A stretch of 64,000 nucleotides of DNA from Cladocopium goreaui (Eukaryota; Sar; Dinophyceae; Suessiales; Symbiodiniaceae). The stretch is from positions 109,501-173,500 of the forward strand of contig CAMXCT020001087.1 of the NCBI GenBank assembly GCA_947184155.2, given 5' to 3'. Positions 32,611-42,004 of the stretch are shown one piece after another. Position 1 is the stretch's first letter. Every line of letters begins with the position of its first letter. The notes under the pieces were generated by a model that saw nothing but the letters and a program-made list of their open reading frames with translations, made no database searches and was not told the origin of the DNA. The position numbers and the translations under genes were made by a program.

Positions 32611-32834
32611 ACATTTAATAATAAGTAATTAGAACAATCATGGATTGACAATTGAGTGCCCCAAATCCCATGATTTTCATGATTAATAAATCGACGTTAC
32701 GTATATTTTCTGGTTCCTTCGGAATCCATAGCTATGGATCGCTTTGGATCACCGCTTTGCTATGGAGGCTACGGCTATCAGCAATGAAAGTGGGGACCCA
32801 AAGAATCTGGGGTGGTTAACCAACAACAAGTTAC

Positions 32835-32948
32835 CCCGCCTGGTAAACATACCAAAAACTGATGGGAAAATCACCATTAAGCGGGAAATCAACTATTTCG
32901 ACTGGGCCATATTCAAGTTCGCAAACTGTAACAGTTTACCAGAGGCTA
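32835..32948. mobile_element. Inverted-repeat element, family B (diverged)
   Basis: ACCCCGCCTGGTAAACATAC at the left and CTGTAACAGTTTACCAGAGG at the right, centre TGGGAAAATCACCATTAAGC. Confidence 0.7.
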
Positions 32949-33114
32949 TATCATAGTAAATCCCATTAAACCACATTAAACCACCATAAAATCCCATTAA
33001 ATCACAACCATTAAGAATCATTACCATGCCGGGTAGGGCTTGGATGGGGATCGTATACCTACATGGCCAGCCAGATACCATGCAGATCTTTGAGATCTTT
33101 GAGATCTTTACCAA

Positions 33115-33264
33115 CTACAAGGTGGTGCCCCAGTTCGTTAGCTAAGTTGGTGCCAATAACTCCAATAACTAGGGTTTATGGTAGATATATCTATACTATT
33201 CTATACTTACTATGGTTTATAAACCAACTTATAACTGGGGGGCACCGGGGAACCACCTTGTAGC
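33115..33264. mobile_element. Inverted-repeat element, family C (complete copy)
   Basis: CTACAAGGTGGTGCCCCAGT at the left and ACTGGGGGGCACC...ACCACCTTGTAG at the right (an 8-bp insertion interrupts the right TIR). Both ends therefore show AAG|GTGGTG and CACCTTGTAG|. Confidence 0.85.
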
Positions 33265-33579
33265 CCATCTTTCAGATTGCAGGGCCTAGTGGCCTAGTAT
33301 TTCATGATATGTTATGACCATTCCTTAAGGTTGATTTCCCAAGTCATTTCTTACGTCTTCATCTCCGGTTTTTTTTCGCGCACATTATATAGCTATTAAT
33401 TTGGTTGGGTAACTCTAAGTGACTCCTTTGCTCCCCATTTAATAGGGAATATATATAGGGAATATGGATACCAATAGATCCAAACAGCTCCTTCCAAACC
33501 ACTGGATAGTTAGCTGGTGCGATATACATGTTCCATCAGCAGTCTGATTTACGCAATGTTTTGATGTTTGCGACGCCAA

Positions 33580-33692
33580 TTGTTGTTGCTGGTATACCTA
33601 CCCCTCTGAAAAATATATGAAAGTCACATGGGATGATTATTCCCAATCTATGGAACAATAAAAGTCATGTTCCAAACCACCAATCAGCCATT
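33580..33692. mobile_element. Inverted-repeat element, family A
   Basis: TTGTTGCTGGTATACCTACC at the left, core CCCCTCTGAAAAATATATGA, right end GTTCCAAACCACCAATCAGC. Confidence 0.75.
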
Positions 33693-34332
33693 TTTGTTGG
33701 TGAACATTTTTTTGTGACACCCATATTTCCCGCCCTGATTTACCAGTTGTGTAGTCCCCATGATTGCAGAAAAATATTGGTTTTGCTGGCCTCCAAAAAA
33801 GTGGTCTTTATACAATCATCCATATATTGATGCAAATAATAATCTATTTAAATAATGCATATTAATCTATATTTGTACAATCTACAAAATTTACAATCTA
33901 CAATAATCACCCATTTGGGTTGTGAGACATCCATACTTTGCTTGCCCTCCGGTAATCAAAGACGGCCTGCTGGAAATTTACCCATTTATAGAGTACTGTC
34001 CCATGAAAACCTCTATTTAGTTTGGTATTCTAAATTAAATCACAATCTTGTTTGTTAATCCACGTTAAACCACAATTCGCTGACCAAACTAGCATATTCC
34101 AGCTATATCCCCATTATATAGCCAGTTCTGCTTGCCTAACTCACCATGTTCATGCTTATATCCCAATTAAAGCACCATGTCAGCCATGTGTGATGAATAT
34201 TCCATCATATCCCATGACACCCCATGATAATGCCTCCTTATATAAATTGTAATACCATTACAGGTTTGAGAGGGTACATTATATATCCACAACTAGAGAG
34301 GTTTGATGACTGCAGTTGTAGTCCTTAACAGT

Positions 34333-34435
34333 TTCTGGTTGGTGCTTTCAAGCCTTCTGAAAAATATTAGCCAGTTGGGATTATTATTCCCAATATTCTA
34401 GACAAATAAAAGCCATATTCCAAACCACCAACCAG
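34333..34435. mobile_element. Inverted-repeat element, family A
   Basis: TTCTGGTTGGTGCTTTCAAG at the left and CATATTCCAAACCACCAACC at the right, core ATTATTATTCCCAATATT. Confidence 0.8.
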
Positions 34436-34702
34436 GTTTTAAGTGGCTTAAACCCTCGTTTATACGTGATATATACATATGTATATATAACTTATTTAAC
34501 CTAAGTTGCAGGACTTATTTGATCCCATTTAAATCTCTTCAGGGCCATAGCTGCGAATCATCAATTCACCAAAGGTAAGGATTTCATCCTATAATATGGG
34601 GATTAGATTAATTAATGATTATGTGATTATGATTATATCTCGGTATATTCCACTATACCTCAGTTATATCAGTTATATCTTTATAATTCTTTATATAGAT
34701 CA

Positions 34703-34811
34703 TATCTGGTTGGTGGTATACCTACCCCTCTAAACAATATGAAGGTCAGTTGGGATTGTTATTCCCAACTGAATGGAAAAATAAAAGCCATGTTCCAAAC
34801 CACCAACCAGT
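34703..34811. mobile_element. Inverted-repeat element, family A (near-perfect)
   Basis: TATCTGGTTGGTGGTATACC at the left and GTTCCAAACCACCAACCAGT at the right, almost identical to the 28.1-kb copy. Confidence 0.9.
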
Positions 34812-35044
34812 ATATATATATATGTGTTGTTAGTTGTTTTTTTCTCCTGATTAAATTAAATCCACTTTCATATGCCATTGATATCCCATTATATCCAGTT
34901 ATATCGCCATCATATTCCCTGTTTAAACACCAATTAAAACAAATCATATCACCATTTCATCCTACAATATGAATCATATCATATTATATCCCGTCATATT
35001 CCACCATACCTTGGTTATATCTTTATAATTCTTTATAGATCATA

Positions 35045-35222
35045 TCACTCTCATATCTTTGATTTTTCCGGATGGTTTGTCAAGACACGGCTTCCCCGTC
35101 TCGCCTGGTTGGCCCAGGTATCCAACAAGGACCAGCGATCCAAGTAACGCCAGGCGATTCCGGGCTTCACCCAAGCACTGCCGGCGCCTGTAACGGGGGA
35201 AGTCCAGCAGCAAGGTGAGGCT
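35045..35222 (-). CDS. Hypothetical exon, minus strand
   Basis: Minus reads LTLLLDFPRYRRRQCLGEAR, NRLALLGSLVLVGYLGQPGE and CLDKPSGKIKDMR. Plus frames are poorer. GC-rich island in AT-rich DNA; boundaries uncertain. Confidence 0.45.
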
Positions 35223-35381
35223 CAAGTCATATCCCCCATAAAGCCCAATGCTAAGTTGACAAAAATAACTTGCTTTTTTGTAATATTTGTAATGTTAAGT
35301 AGGCTTTATTAGGGGGGATATGAATCAATGAATGGATAGAACTATAGTCAATGGGCTTATAAATATATATATATATATACA

Positions 35382-35504
35382 CACCCTCTTGTTATTTAAC
35401 ATAGCCATGGTATAGATGGCCCTAATCGAAATAGAGGATTTTCCCAGCTGAAAACCTCCATTTATTTACGGGATTTTCCATATGTTAGTCATAACCAGAG
35501 GGTA
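35382..35504. mobile_element. Inverted-repeat element, family B
   Basis: ACCCTCTTGTTATTTAACAT at the left and TATGTTAGTCATAACCAGAG at the right; internal GGCCCTAATCGAAATAGAGG shared with the 41.6-kb copy. Confidence 0.8.
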
Positions 35505-35568
35505 TCCATTTTCAACTGGTGGTGCCTCACCTTCTGGGATCAGAAAATGGCAGCATTTTTCAACATGA

Positions 35569-35686
35569 TATCTGGTTGGTGGTTCAGTAGCCATGTTGAA
35601 AAATGATGGACTTCGTCAATGGGAAGGATTAATTATCCCATATATGACATGGAAAATAAAAGCCATGTTCCAAACCACCAACCAGA
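35569..35686. mobile_element. Inverted-repeat element, family A
   Basis: TATCTGGTTGGTGGTTCAGT at the left and GTTCCAAACCACCAACCAGA at the right. Confidence 0.85.
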
Positions 35687-35924
35687 ATTGGTTGGTCATG
35701 ATGAGAAAAGTTTGACTATGGAACATTTCTGGGAACATCAGATGGGACCATCCTGGAAATATGGGGACATACTGGAAACAAAATGGTAAACCGGTAAACG
35801 CAAATCAACCCAGCATTTGGGCATGGTTTATACCACTAAACAATGCTGATTTTGGGAAAGTTTAGACTGGGCCCATGTTCTTTGGGATGTTAACACTGGG
35901 AAGGTTTCACACGAATACTAAATG

Positions 35925-36090
35925 CAAATTCAAGTAAACAATTTTTTTGGATTTCAGGACAGCCTAACTTGAAATCACCAAGTAGGTTTGACGCGTATAA
36001 ACCAGACGTTTTTTTCAATGCTGGGGAACATCTCCGCATCGATCTCTCTTTTCGGAAAATTGACAATGGAGATTCCCCAAAGCCATATAT
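35925..36090 (-). CDS. Possible exon, minus strand
   Basis: Minus reads FGESPLSIFRKERSMRRCSP, ALKKTSGLYASNLLGDFKLG. Plus is interrupted by stops. No domain. Confidence 0.3.
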
Positions 36091-36117
36091 GAAATGTAAA
36101 CCCATCAGTGTAAACCA

Positions 36118-36185
36118 GTTATAACTGGTTAATAGTGGTTAATAGTGGTTAATGGTGGTTAATAGTGATTAATAACTGGTTAACA
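36118..36185. repeat. (GGTTAATAGT)n short tandem repeat
   Basis: ACTGGTTAATAGTGGTTAAT and three further 10-11-bp copies ending at TAATAACTGGTTAAC. Confidence 0.8.
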
Positions 36186-36340
36186 ATACAAAATTTGGAA
36201 AGCCATCAATGTAAACTGTAAACCCACCAACAAAGCCAATCATGGAAAGTCACGTTTTGACGATCTCACTGATTCACAAGCACATCTAGCTTTCTGGCTC
36301 CAACCACCTATGGGGAAAGCACATCTAATTTCAATTCAAC

Positions 36341-36484
36341 AAGTACAATGTGAGGCCCCCCAGTTATAAGTTGGTTTAGATTCGCCCCAGTAACTATAAT
36401 TATTTGCGTACCATAAACCATAGTGAAATTGGAGTTATGTGCACCAACTTATATAGATATCTTGGGGGCCTCACATTGTACCTA
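36341..36484. mobile_element. Inverted-repeat element, family C variant
   Basis: TIRs GTACAATGTGAGGCCCCC and GGGGGCCTCACATTGTAC are reverse complements. The inner TTATAAGTTGG / CCAACTTAT is shared with family C, so this is a subfamily with changed ends. Confidence 0.85.
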
Positions 36485-36607
36485 ATATAGCTAATCTATT
36501 TGTGGGCAGCTGCCATAGGCTCCTCATTCCAAAAGGAACCGCCGGTGGCTTCTGGGTCAGCCTGCTGTGTCCATAGCATCGGTGTGGACAAAAGAACCGG
36601 TGACCAT

Positions 36608-36745
36608 CACACAGTGTTCCCCAGTTATAAGTTGCTTTCCCGACCCATTAACTATGGTTATTTCTACCATAAATCATAACTCCTAAGTTAATCGAGTTAA
36701 ACAACAAACTAAGCTATTCTATCGTGGGGGCACTACATTGCAAGG
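36608..36745. mobile_element. Inverted-repeat element, family C (diverged)
   Basis: GTGTTCCCCAGTTATAAGTT at the left, TGGGGGCACTACATTGCAAG at the right. Confidence 0.7.
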
Positions 36746-36848
36746 TTCTGCTCACAGTATTGCCAGCCACCCGCCGGCTCTGGCAACTCTGCCTGTAACG
36801 AAGACTTTGACCTTTGGAGCGAAAACAGAAGTCAATTCCGCCCAGGGA

Positions 36849-36961
36849 TATCTGGTTGGTGGTATACCTACCCCTCTGAAAACTATGAGTTCGTCAGTTG
36901 GGGTGATTATTCCCAACTGAATGGAAAAATAAAAGCCATGTTTGAAACCACAAGCCAGATA
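36849..36961. mobile_element. Inverted-repeat element, family A
   Basis: TATCTGGTTGGTGGTATACC at the left and GTTTGAAACCACAAGCCAGA at the right. Confidence 0.85.
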
Positions 36962-37101
36962 GGAGCATCATATACATATGTCTGGCTGAATTGTCATTGA
37001 CCTCAAAAGCTCGGCCATGTGTAGGGATGGTTCACCCTACAACCACATTCCACTGGAGTCGCAGGGGACGGTCGTTGCAATTCTGGAGTGGAAAATACTG
37101 G

Positions 37102-37250
37102 TTCTGGTTGGTGGTTGAGCCATCTACCCCTCTGAAAAATGATGGAGTGAGTTCAGTCAGTTCGTCAGGTGGGAATTTCATGATTCATGAAATTCCCAAC
37201 TGTTTCTGGAAATTCATAATCCATGAAAATGTTCCAGTCACCAACCAGTG
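37102..37250. mobile_element. Inverted-repeat element, family A (lengthened centre)
   Basis: TCTGGTTGGTGGTTGAGCCA at the left and GTTCCAGTCACCAACCAGTG at the right. The centre has expanded with TGGGAATTTCATGATTCATG, itself an inverted repeat. Confidence 0.75.
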
Positions 37251-37324
37251 TATATATATGGAAAATCACCATGCTATTAATGGGTAAATCAAGGAACTTT
37301 CTATTAATGGTAATGTTTAACTAT

Positions 37325-37435
37325 TAATGGCTAACATATGGAAAATCCCGTAAATAAATGGATGTTTCTAGCTGGGAAAATCATCTATTTCTATAAGCCA
37401 TCTATACCATGGCTATGTTAAATAACCAGAGGGTA
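37325..37435. mobile_element. Inverted-repeat element, family B (truncated left end)
   Basis: Left end lost; right end CATGGCTATGTTAAATAACC then AGAGGGTA. Internal GCTGGGAAAATCATCTATTT. Confidence 0.7.
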
Positions 37436-37760
37436 GTTCAAAAGTCCTCATCCAATAGGTTTGGTGATTTAGACCTTAGACCAGTACATTCAGTCAACAA
37501 TGTAGAAAACCCCTGGTTTGCCAAGGAAGCATAGCCCACACATGGTCGATTTTCCATATATCAACATTGATTTACGGAAATCAATTGGGACCATCATCAC
37601 ACTCAAGGATTGAAATCAACCCTATGTGAACACCACCAATCAGCCATTTTTTGTGGGACATTTGCATCATACTTCCCAAATTCGAACTCATTGTGTTTGG
37701 CTTGTAGTCAGGTCGATGCGAGTCCCTACAATCAACCATTATTTCTCCACTAAATAACGC

Positions 37761-37868
37761 ACAAGGTGGTGCCCCAGTTTGTTAGCTAAGTTGGTGCAAA
37801 CAACTCCAATAACTATGGTTTATGGCAGATATATTATATCTATACTTATTATGGTTTACCACCTTGCA
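37761..37868. mobile_element. Inverted-repeat element, family C
   Basis: CACAAGGTGGTGCCCCAGTT at the left, ACCACCTTGCAG at the right; the right half is shortened. Confidence 0.8.
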
Positions 37869-38409
37869 GTTGTACACGGGACATTTCTAGTTCTATGGCT
37901 GATACATGTCCCATGGTCAACTTACATGGTTTCTGGAGGTAATCCATCCTTTTTTGGGGAAGACAAACATGGTATTCTCTCCATCACTAAGGGATTCTTT
38001 ATAGATAATTGGTACATTGAGCCTTATGAATCGTGGCTCTCTCCACTTCTAAATTAAATTAAATTAATCTATAATCCCCTGAAAAACTATCTACCAAACA
38101 CCATAGCTACTGGTGAGATATCTGCACCAACTTAGGCATCATAAATTATTTCAATCAGCTGTGATTCCATCTAGATCAACCATAAAGCCGAGTTCACCAA
38201 GCTATTTGCACCATTTTGCATCTCGTTATCAAATATGTTATCATGATTATCATGGTCCCGGAGGCCAAAACACACGTTTTTTGTTTTCTAAGGAAAACAC
38301 AAAACATGGATAATATATGAATATATATATATATCATATATATATATATATTCAACTGATTCAAATCAACTCACATTTGCCGGATGAATTGGATGAATCA
38401 TAGGTGGGA

Positions 38410-38605
38410 AACCCAATCCGATTGATTCAACTGGGATTGACATGGGATGAGCAGCGGAAACCTCTGGGCGTTTCCAACGCTGGGCGGAAAAATGCCCTGG
38501 TTCCGAGGTCCAGTGACCTGGCGCCGCGGAAAAGCGCTGGTTCCTTCGCCAAGGTTGGTTGGTTTGCCCCTGGTGATTTAACAGTTCGCTATGAAAATCT
38601 CCATC
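38410..38605. other. Exon-like stretch, strand uncertain
   Basis: Plus reads LTWDEQRKPLGVSNAGRKNA, LVPRSSDLAPRKSAGSFAKV; minus reads WRRNQRFSAAPGHWTSEPGH. Higher GC than its surroundings. I cannot choose a strand. Confidence 0.3.
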
Positions 38606-38672
38606 TAATAGGTAATTCAACTATTTCTATGGGCCGTTTTCAATAGCTATGTAACAAATTACCAGAGGGTAA
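38606..38672. mobile_element. Family B remnant (right half)
   Basis: GGTAATTCAACTATTTCTAT then ATAGCTATGTAACAAATTAC and CAGAGGGTA; no matching left end. Confidence 0.65.
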
Positions 38673-39152
38673 CTCCAATCTCACCTTGGTTTATGGCGGA
38701 TATAACATGATATAACTACAATTAAAGGATGTTAAAGGGGATTTTAACAAAATATACACCAACTGGTAACTGGGGGCCTCCATCCTGCATTTGATCAGTG
38801 TTCAAGACCCGCAACGTCATCCCTCAACATACTGGCTGGTTAAGAACGGATTTCGCTCGTGGATTGTGATAATCCCCAATATATTGGGTTGTATAAGCCC
38901 ATATAGTAGTCAACCAAAAAGGGATTTGAACACTGCTCATTTACCCTCCAATGGGTTGCACCTTATGGGACATGATCTACAGAAGGTGGATTTTCCATAT
39001 CTATGTCTCTGGAGAGTAACCTACATGGAATCCGATCGTTTTGAAGAAGGGAGCTGTGTATCGTAAACATACTCTTGGTGATAGGGGTTGAATGCCAACA
39101 TACATACCAACACCCCGCTAACTTCATGATTCACTACATGGTTCATTGATAT

Positions 39153-39255
39153 ACCATCTGGTTATTTAACATAGCCATGGAAAATCACCATTTTTTATAG
39201 GTAAACCATCTATAAATGGGCAATTTTCCATGGCTATGTTAGTCATAACCAGAGA
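39153..39255. mobile_element. Inverted-repeat element, family B
   Basis: TACCATCTGGTTATTTAACA at the left and GCTATGTTAGTCATAACCAG at the right. Confidence 0.8.
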
Positions 39256-39364
39256 TTTAGATTTGGAGACCTGCATACTTTCAGAGCTTCAAGGAGTCTG
39301 GGGAACACCGTTTTGCGTACCCAAAACGATGTAGGACCCTCACAACTGTTACCATAACCATATG

Positions 39365-39449
39365 TTACCCTCTGGTAATTTAACATAGCTATTGAAAATG
39401 ACCATTTATAGTGGATTTACCCATTAAAAATGGTGAAACCACCAACCAG
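39365..39449. mobile_element. Chimera: family B left half joined to family A right end
   Basis: TACCCTCTGGTAATTTAACA with CCATTTATAGTGGATTTACC (family B), then directly GAAACCACCAACCAGATA (family A right TIR). The junction falls at AATGGTG|AAACC. Confidence 0.75.
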
Positions 39450-39464
39450 ATAGGGAATGATCAT

Positions 39465-39598
39465 GGAAGGTGGTGCCCCCCAGTGATGTTTGTTGGTTTC
39501 TAAACCATAGTAAGAATAGTATAGATATATCTACCATAATCCTAGTTATTGGAGTTATTGGCACCAACTTAGCTAACGAACTGGGGCACCACCTTGTA
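39465..39598. mobile_element. Inverted-repeat element, family C
   Basis: GGAAGGTGGTGCCCCCCAGT at the left and AACTGGGGCACCACCTTGTA at the right. Confidence 0.85.
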
Positions 39599-39644
39599 TG
39601 TATCCATATGTTACCATACTATGCGGAAGACCATCTTTCGAATC

Positions 39645-39890
39645 GTGTTTGTTTTCCCATGTTTTCGGCAGTGAACAGTTTGTAAGCGTACCCTTCCTTG
39701 GCTATAGACTTACATGCATCGTCAAACAAATCATTGTAAATCTTGCATCCATTTTTCAAGGTGGCACCTGGTTCCACTGTCATATTCTCAGCTTCCTCGT
39801 CTGAAGAGTTTGACACGCTTGGCCACAATGTGCCGAAATCTTGCCATACCAGTATGATGGGGACCTCTTGTTCTTTCAAAGCTCAAGCAC
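39645..39890 (-). CDS. Hypothetical exon between element C and element B
   Basis: Minus reads KEQEVPIILVWQDFGTLWPS, VSNSSDEEAENMTVEPGATL, KNGCKIYNDLFDDACKSIAK and EGYAYKLFTAENMGKQ. Convincing composition for about 80 residues. It is bounded within 50 bp by family C (39465-39598) and family B (39911-40017) elements. No domain recognised. Confidence 0.6.
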
Positions 39891-39910
39891 GATGGTTTCG
39901 CCGTGAAATT

Positions 39911-40017
39911 TACCCTCTGGTAAACTAACATAGCTATGGACAATTGATCATTTATAGTGAATTTTCCCATTAAACATGGTGATTTTCCATAGTTATGTAA
40001 ACGTTTACTAGAGGGTG
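39911..40017. mobile_element. Inverted-repeat element, family B
   Basis: TACCCTCTGGTAAACTAACA at the left and TTATGTAAACGTTTACTAGA then GGGT at the right. Confidence 0.85.
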
Positions 40018-40269
40018 GTTTCAAGGAAGCCCTCTTGACTTTGATGGTGTGTGTTCTCTCAAAAGTTCAGGCATCTACCTGGATGAAAGGCATTGAAAGG
40101 CCATGTTCGGACAGTTACCCGAATCCAATTCCCACTCCGGTGAGGTCGCAACATCAATTATCCAAATACATTACCAATATATATATATATATATACCAAT
40201 ATCATATATTCTGAGTTACACACAGTGTCCCATGATCCCATGATATCATATTAGATATCATATTAGATA

Positions 40270-40410
40270 TCCCCACATATTAGTGGTGTCAAGGCATCAA
40301 ACGTGAACGAGCTCCGGACACATTTCACGTAGTTGGAAGCCACCTGATCATGAAGAAATCGGTCAGATTTCATGGGGAAAATTTTAGGGAGATCAGCCTT
40401 ACAAAAACGG
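40270..40410 (-). CDS. Possible exon, minus strand
   Basis: Minus reads ADLPKIFPMKSDRFLHDQVA then SNYVKCVRSSFTFDALTPLI. Reasonable composition, no domain; same strand as the exons at 39.7 and 41.1 kb. Confidence 0.35.
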
Positions 40411-40776
40411 GGGATGTTATGATGTTTAGATGGATATCTATGATGATCTTTGTACATATGTATCCCTATGGATCCAGCATGATCCAGCCGTACCTTATCA
40501 GAAAGTACGACTGGGGTATGATGACTAGGGAGTTAAGTACCTTCTCAGACAGTGTTTGGATCCATAGGGTATGTACATATATTGTCATTGTGTAGACCTA
40601 CATTTCGTGCAAATATATAGATGCATATATACATATCCACAGTACATGCTGCCATAGATCTACGTATGTATATAGGAACACAGTACAGTAAATGTATATG
40701 GCACCTACATGATACCTATATTGGATGGAATATTTGCCGTGTGATGCGGTCGTCCCAATTTCAGCTAGAATTTGAC

Positions 40777-40836
40777 AAAACCATGGATTTTGTGATACTC
40801 TGAGATTCAGAGTATCACAAAATCCATTGTTTTGTC
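40777..40836. repeat. Long hairpin, ~28-bp arms
   Basis: ACAAAACCATGGATTTTGTG with ATACTCTGAG is followed at once by TTCAGAGTATCACAAAATCC and ATTGTTTTGT. Almost no loop and two mismatches. Confidence 0.85.
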
Positions 40837-40883
40837 GAACAATTAGACTCTAGGCGGAATTCTCAAATACTTTGATGACCATC

Positions 40884-40988
40884 TAATGTGGTTAAAACAA
40901 TAATAAACCATCCATCCCCCGAATCACCATAAATAGGTGGTATAACCCACAACCAAATGGGTAGTTTATTATTGTTTTAACCACATTA
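40884..40988. mobile_element. Inverted-repeat element, 25-bp TIRs
   Basis: TAATGTGGTTAAAACAATAA at the left and TTATTGTTTTAACCACATTA at the right, perfect over the ends, centre about 55 bp. Not related to families A-C. Confidence 0.85.
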
Positions 40989-41009
40989 ATCAAAATGATT
41001 CTTTATGAT

Positions 41010-41170
41010 CCCAAATCTGGGCTTGAGTCACTTGGCTCATCCCGGAAGATCTTCACCTCGGTCACGGTGCAGCTGTATTCGTTGAAGGTCACGGTCACGG
41101 GAGCCTTGGTCAAGTTCGCTGCAGCTGTTGACCGTCTAACATGATAAACACCAACAGAAATGATCAAACA
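41010..41170 (-). CDS. Terminal exon, minus strand
   Basis: Minus reads RRSTAAANLTKAPVTVTFNE, YSCTVTEVKIFRDEPSDSSP, DLGS, then a TAA stop. The frame is open upstream through SPCLIISVGVYHV to the acceptor-like end (AACCAG) of a family B element. Probably the C-terminus of a gene whose previous exon is at 41.3-41.4 kb. Function unknown. Confidence 0.55.
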
Positions 41171-41179
41171 AGGGGACTT

Positions 41180-41294
41180 TACCCTCTGGTTATTTAACAT
41201 AGCCATGGAAAATGACCCATAGAAATAGATTATTTCCACATTAAAACCTCCATTTATTTACGGGATTTTCCATATGTTAAATAACCAGATGGTA
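41180..41294. mobile_element. Inverted-repeat element, family B
   Basis: TACCCTCTGGTTATTTAACA at the left and CATATGTTAAATAACCAGAT then GGTA at the right. Confidence 0.85.
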
Positions 41295-41297
41295 CCA

Positions 41298-41380
41298 GAA
41301 AAACCTGTGAATGGAATGTCAATGGTCTCAACAAAAGCAGGGGGGATTATGGTGGATTTCACACCCATTTCTCATCAGCA
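41298..41380 (-). CDS. Possible exon upstream of a family B element
   Basis: Minus reads KSTIIPPAFVETIDIPFTGF then SGTI up to the element. Joining at the element's CTG|GT and CAG| would give a TGA, so either another junction is used or the gene is broken. Confidence 0.35.
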
Positions 41381-41606
41381 AACAACTGGGATTTCAATGG
41401 ACATCAATGGACATCAACTGTGATGATGGACTGGTCCGTCCCTACAACGCGTTTGTGATGGTGTTTTTGTTTATGTGTTAAATACATGTTGTAGTAAGTT
41501 CTTCAAGTTTTGTAAGTTCTTGAAGTTCATAAGCGGCTGTCATGGATGTACAAACTCACTACAAATCCGAGCTACTATGGCTACTTGTAGTTTTCAAAGA
41601 CATACA

Positions 41607-41730
41607 TACCATCTGGTTATTTAACATAGCCATGGAAAATCACCATTTTTCAGTTCGGTAAATCATCTATTTCGATTAGGGCCATCTATACCATGGCGAA
41701 CTGTTAGTCATAACCAGAGGACCAGAGGGC
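41607..41730. mobile_element. Inverted-repeat element, family B
   Basis: TACCATCTGGTTATTTAACA at the left; right end GTTAGTCATAACCAGAGG with a short duplication ACCAGAGG. Confidence 0.8.
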
Positions 41731-41819
41731 AAATCGAAACAAAAAAAAACATTTCCATACTTAAAAAATATACTCGCTGGATCTTGAATATATCCAGCCC
41801 CAATCTGGAGCTTTCGGTA

Positions 41820-41895
41820 TGTTTGATCAAATCACCACAGATTGGCTGCTATAAACAACTTGAATTTAACAGCCAATCTATGGTGATTTGATGTA
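41820..41895. mobile_element. Short inverted repeat, ~22-bp arms
   Basis: GATCAAATCACCACAGATTG and CAATCTATGGTGATTTGATG, centre about 30 bp. Followed by a lone family A left end (AGCTGGTTGGTGGTATG, about 41898). Confidence 0.8.
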
Positions 41896-42004
41896 AGTAG
41901 CTGGTTGGTGGTATGTATATAGCAGCTATATCCGCCGACCCCAGCAATCTGCAGGGGGAGCGCGCCCGAGAAAAAGCTTTTCCAGGACTCCGGGCGCTTT
42001 CCAA

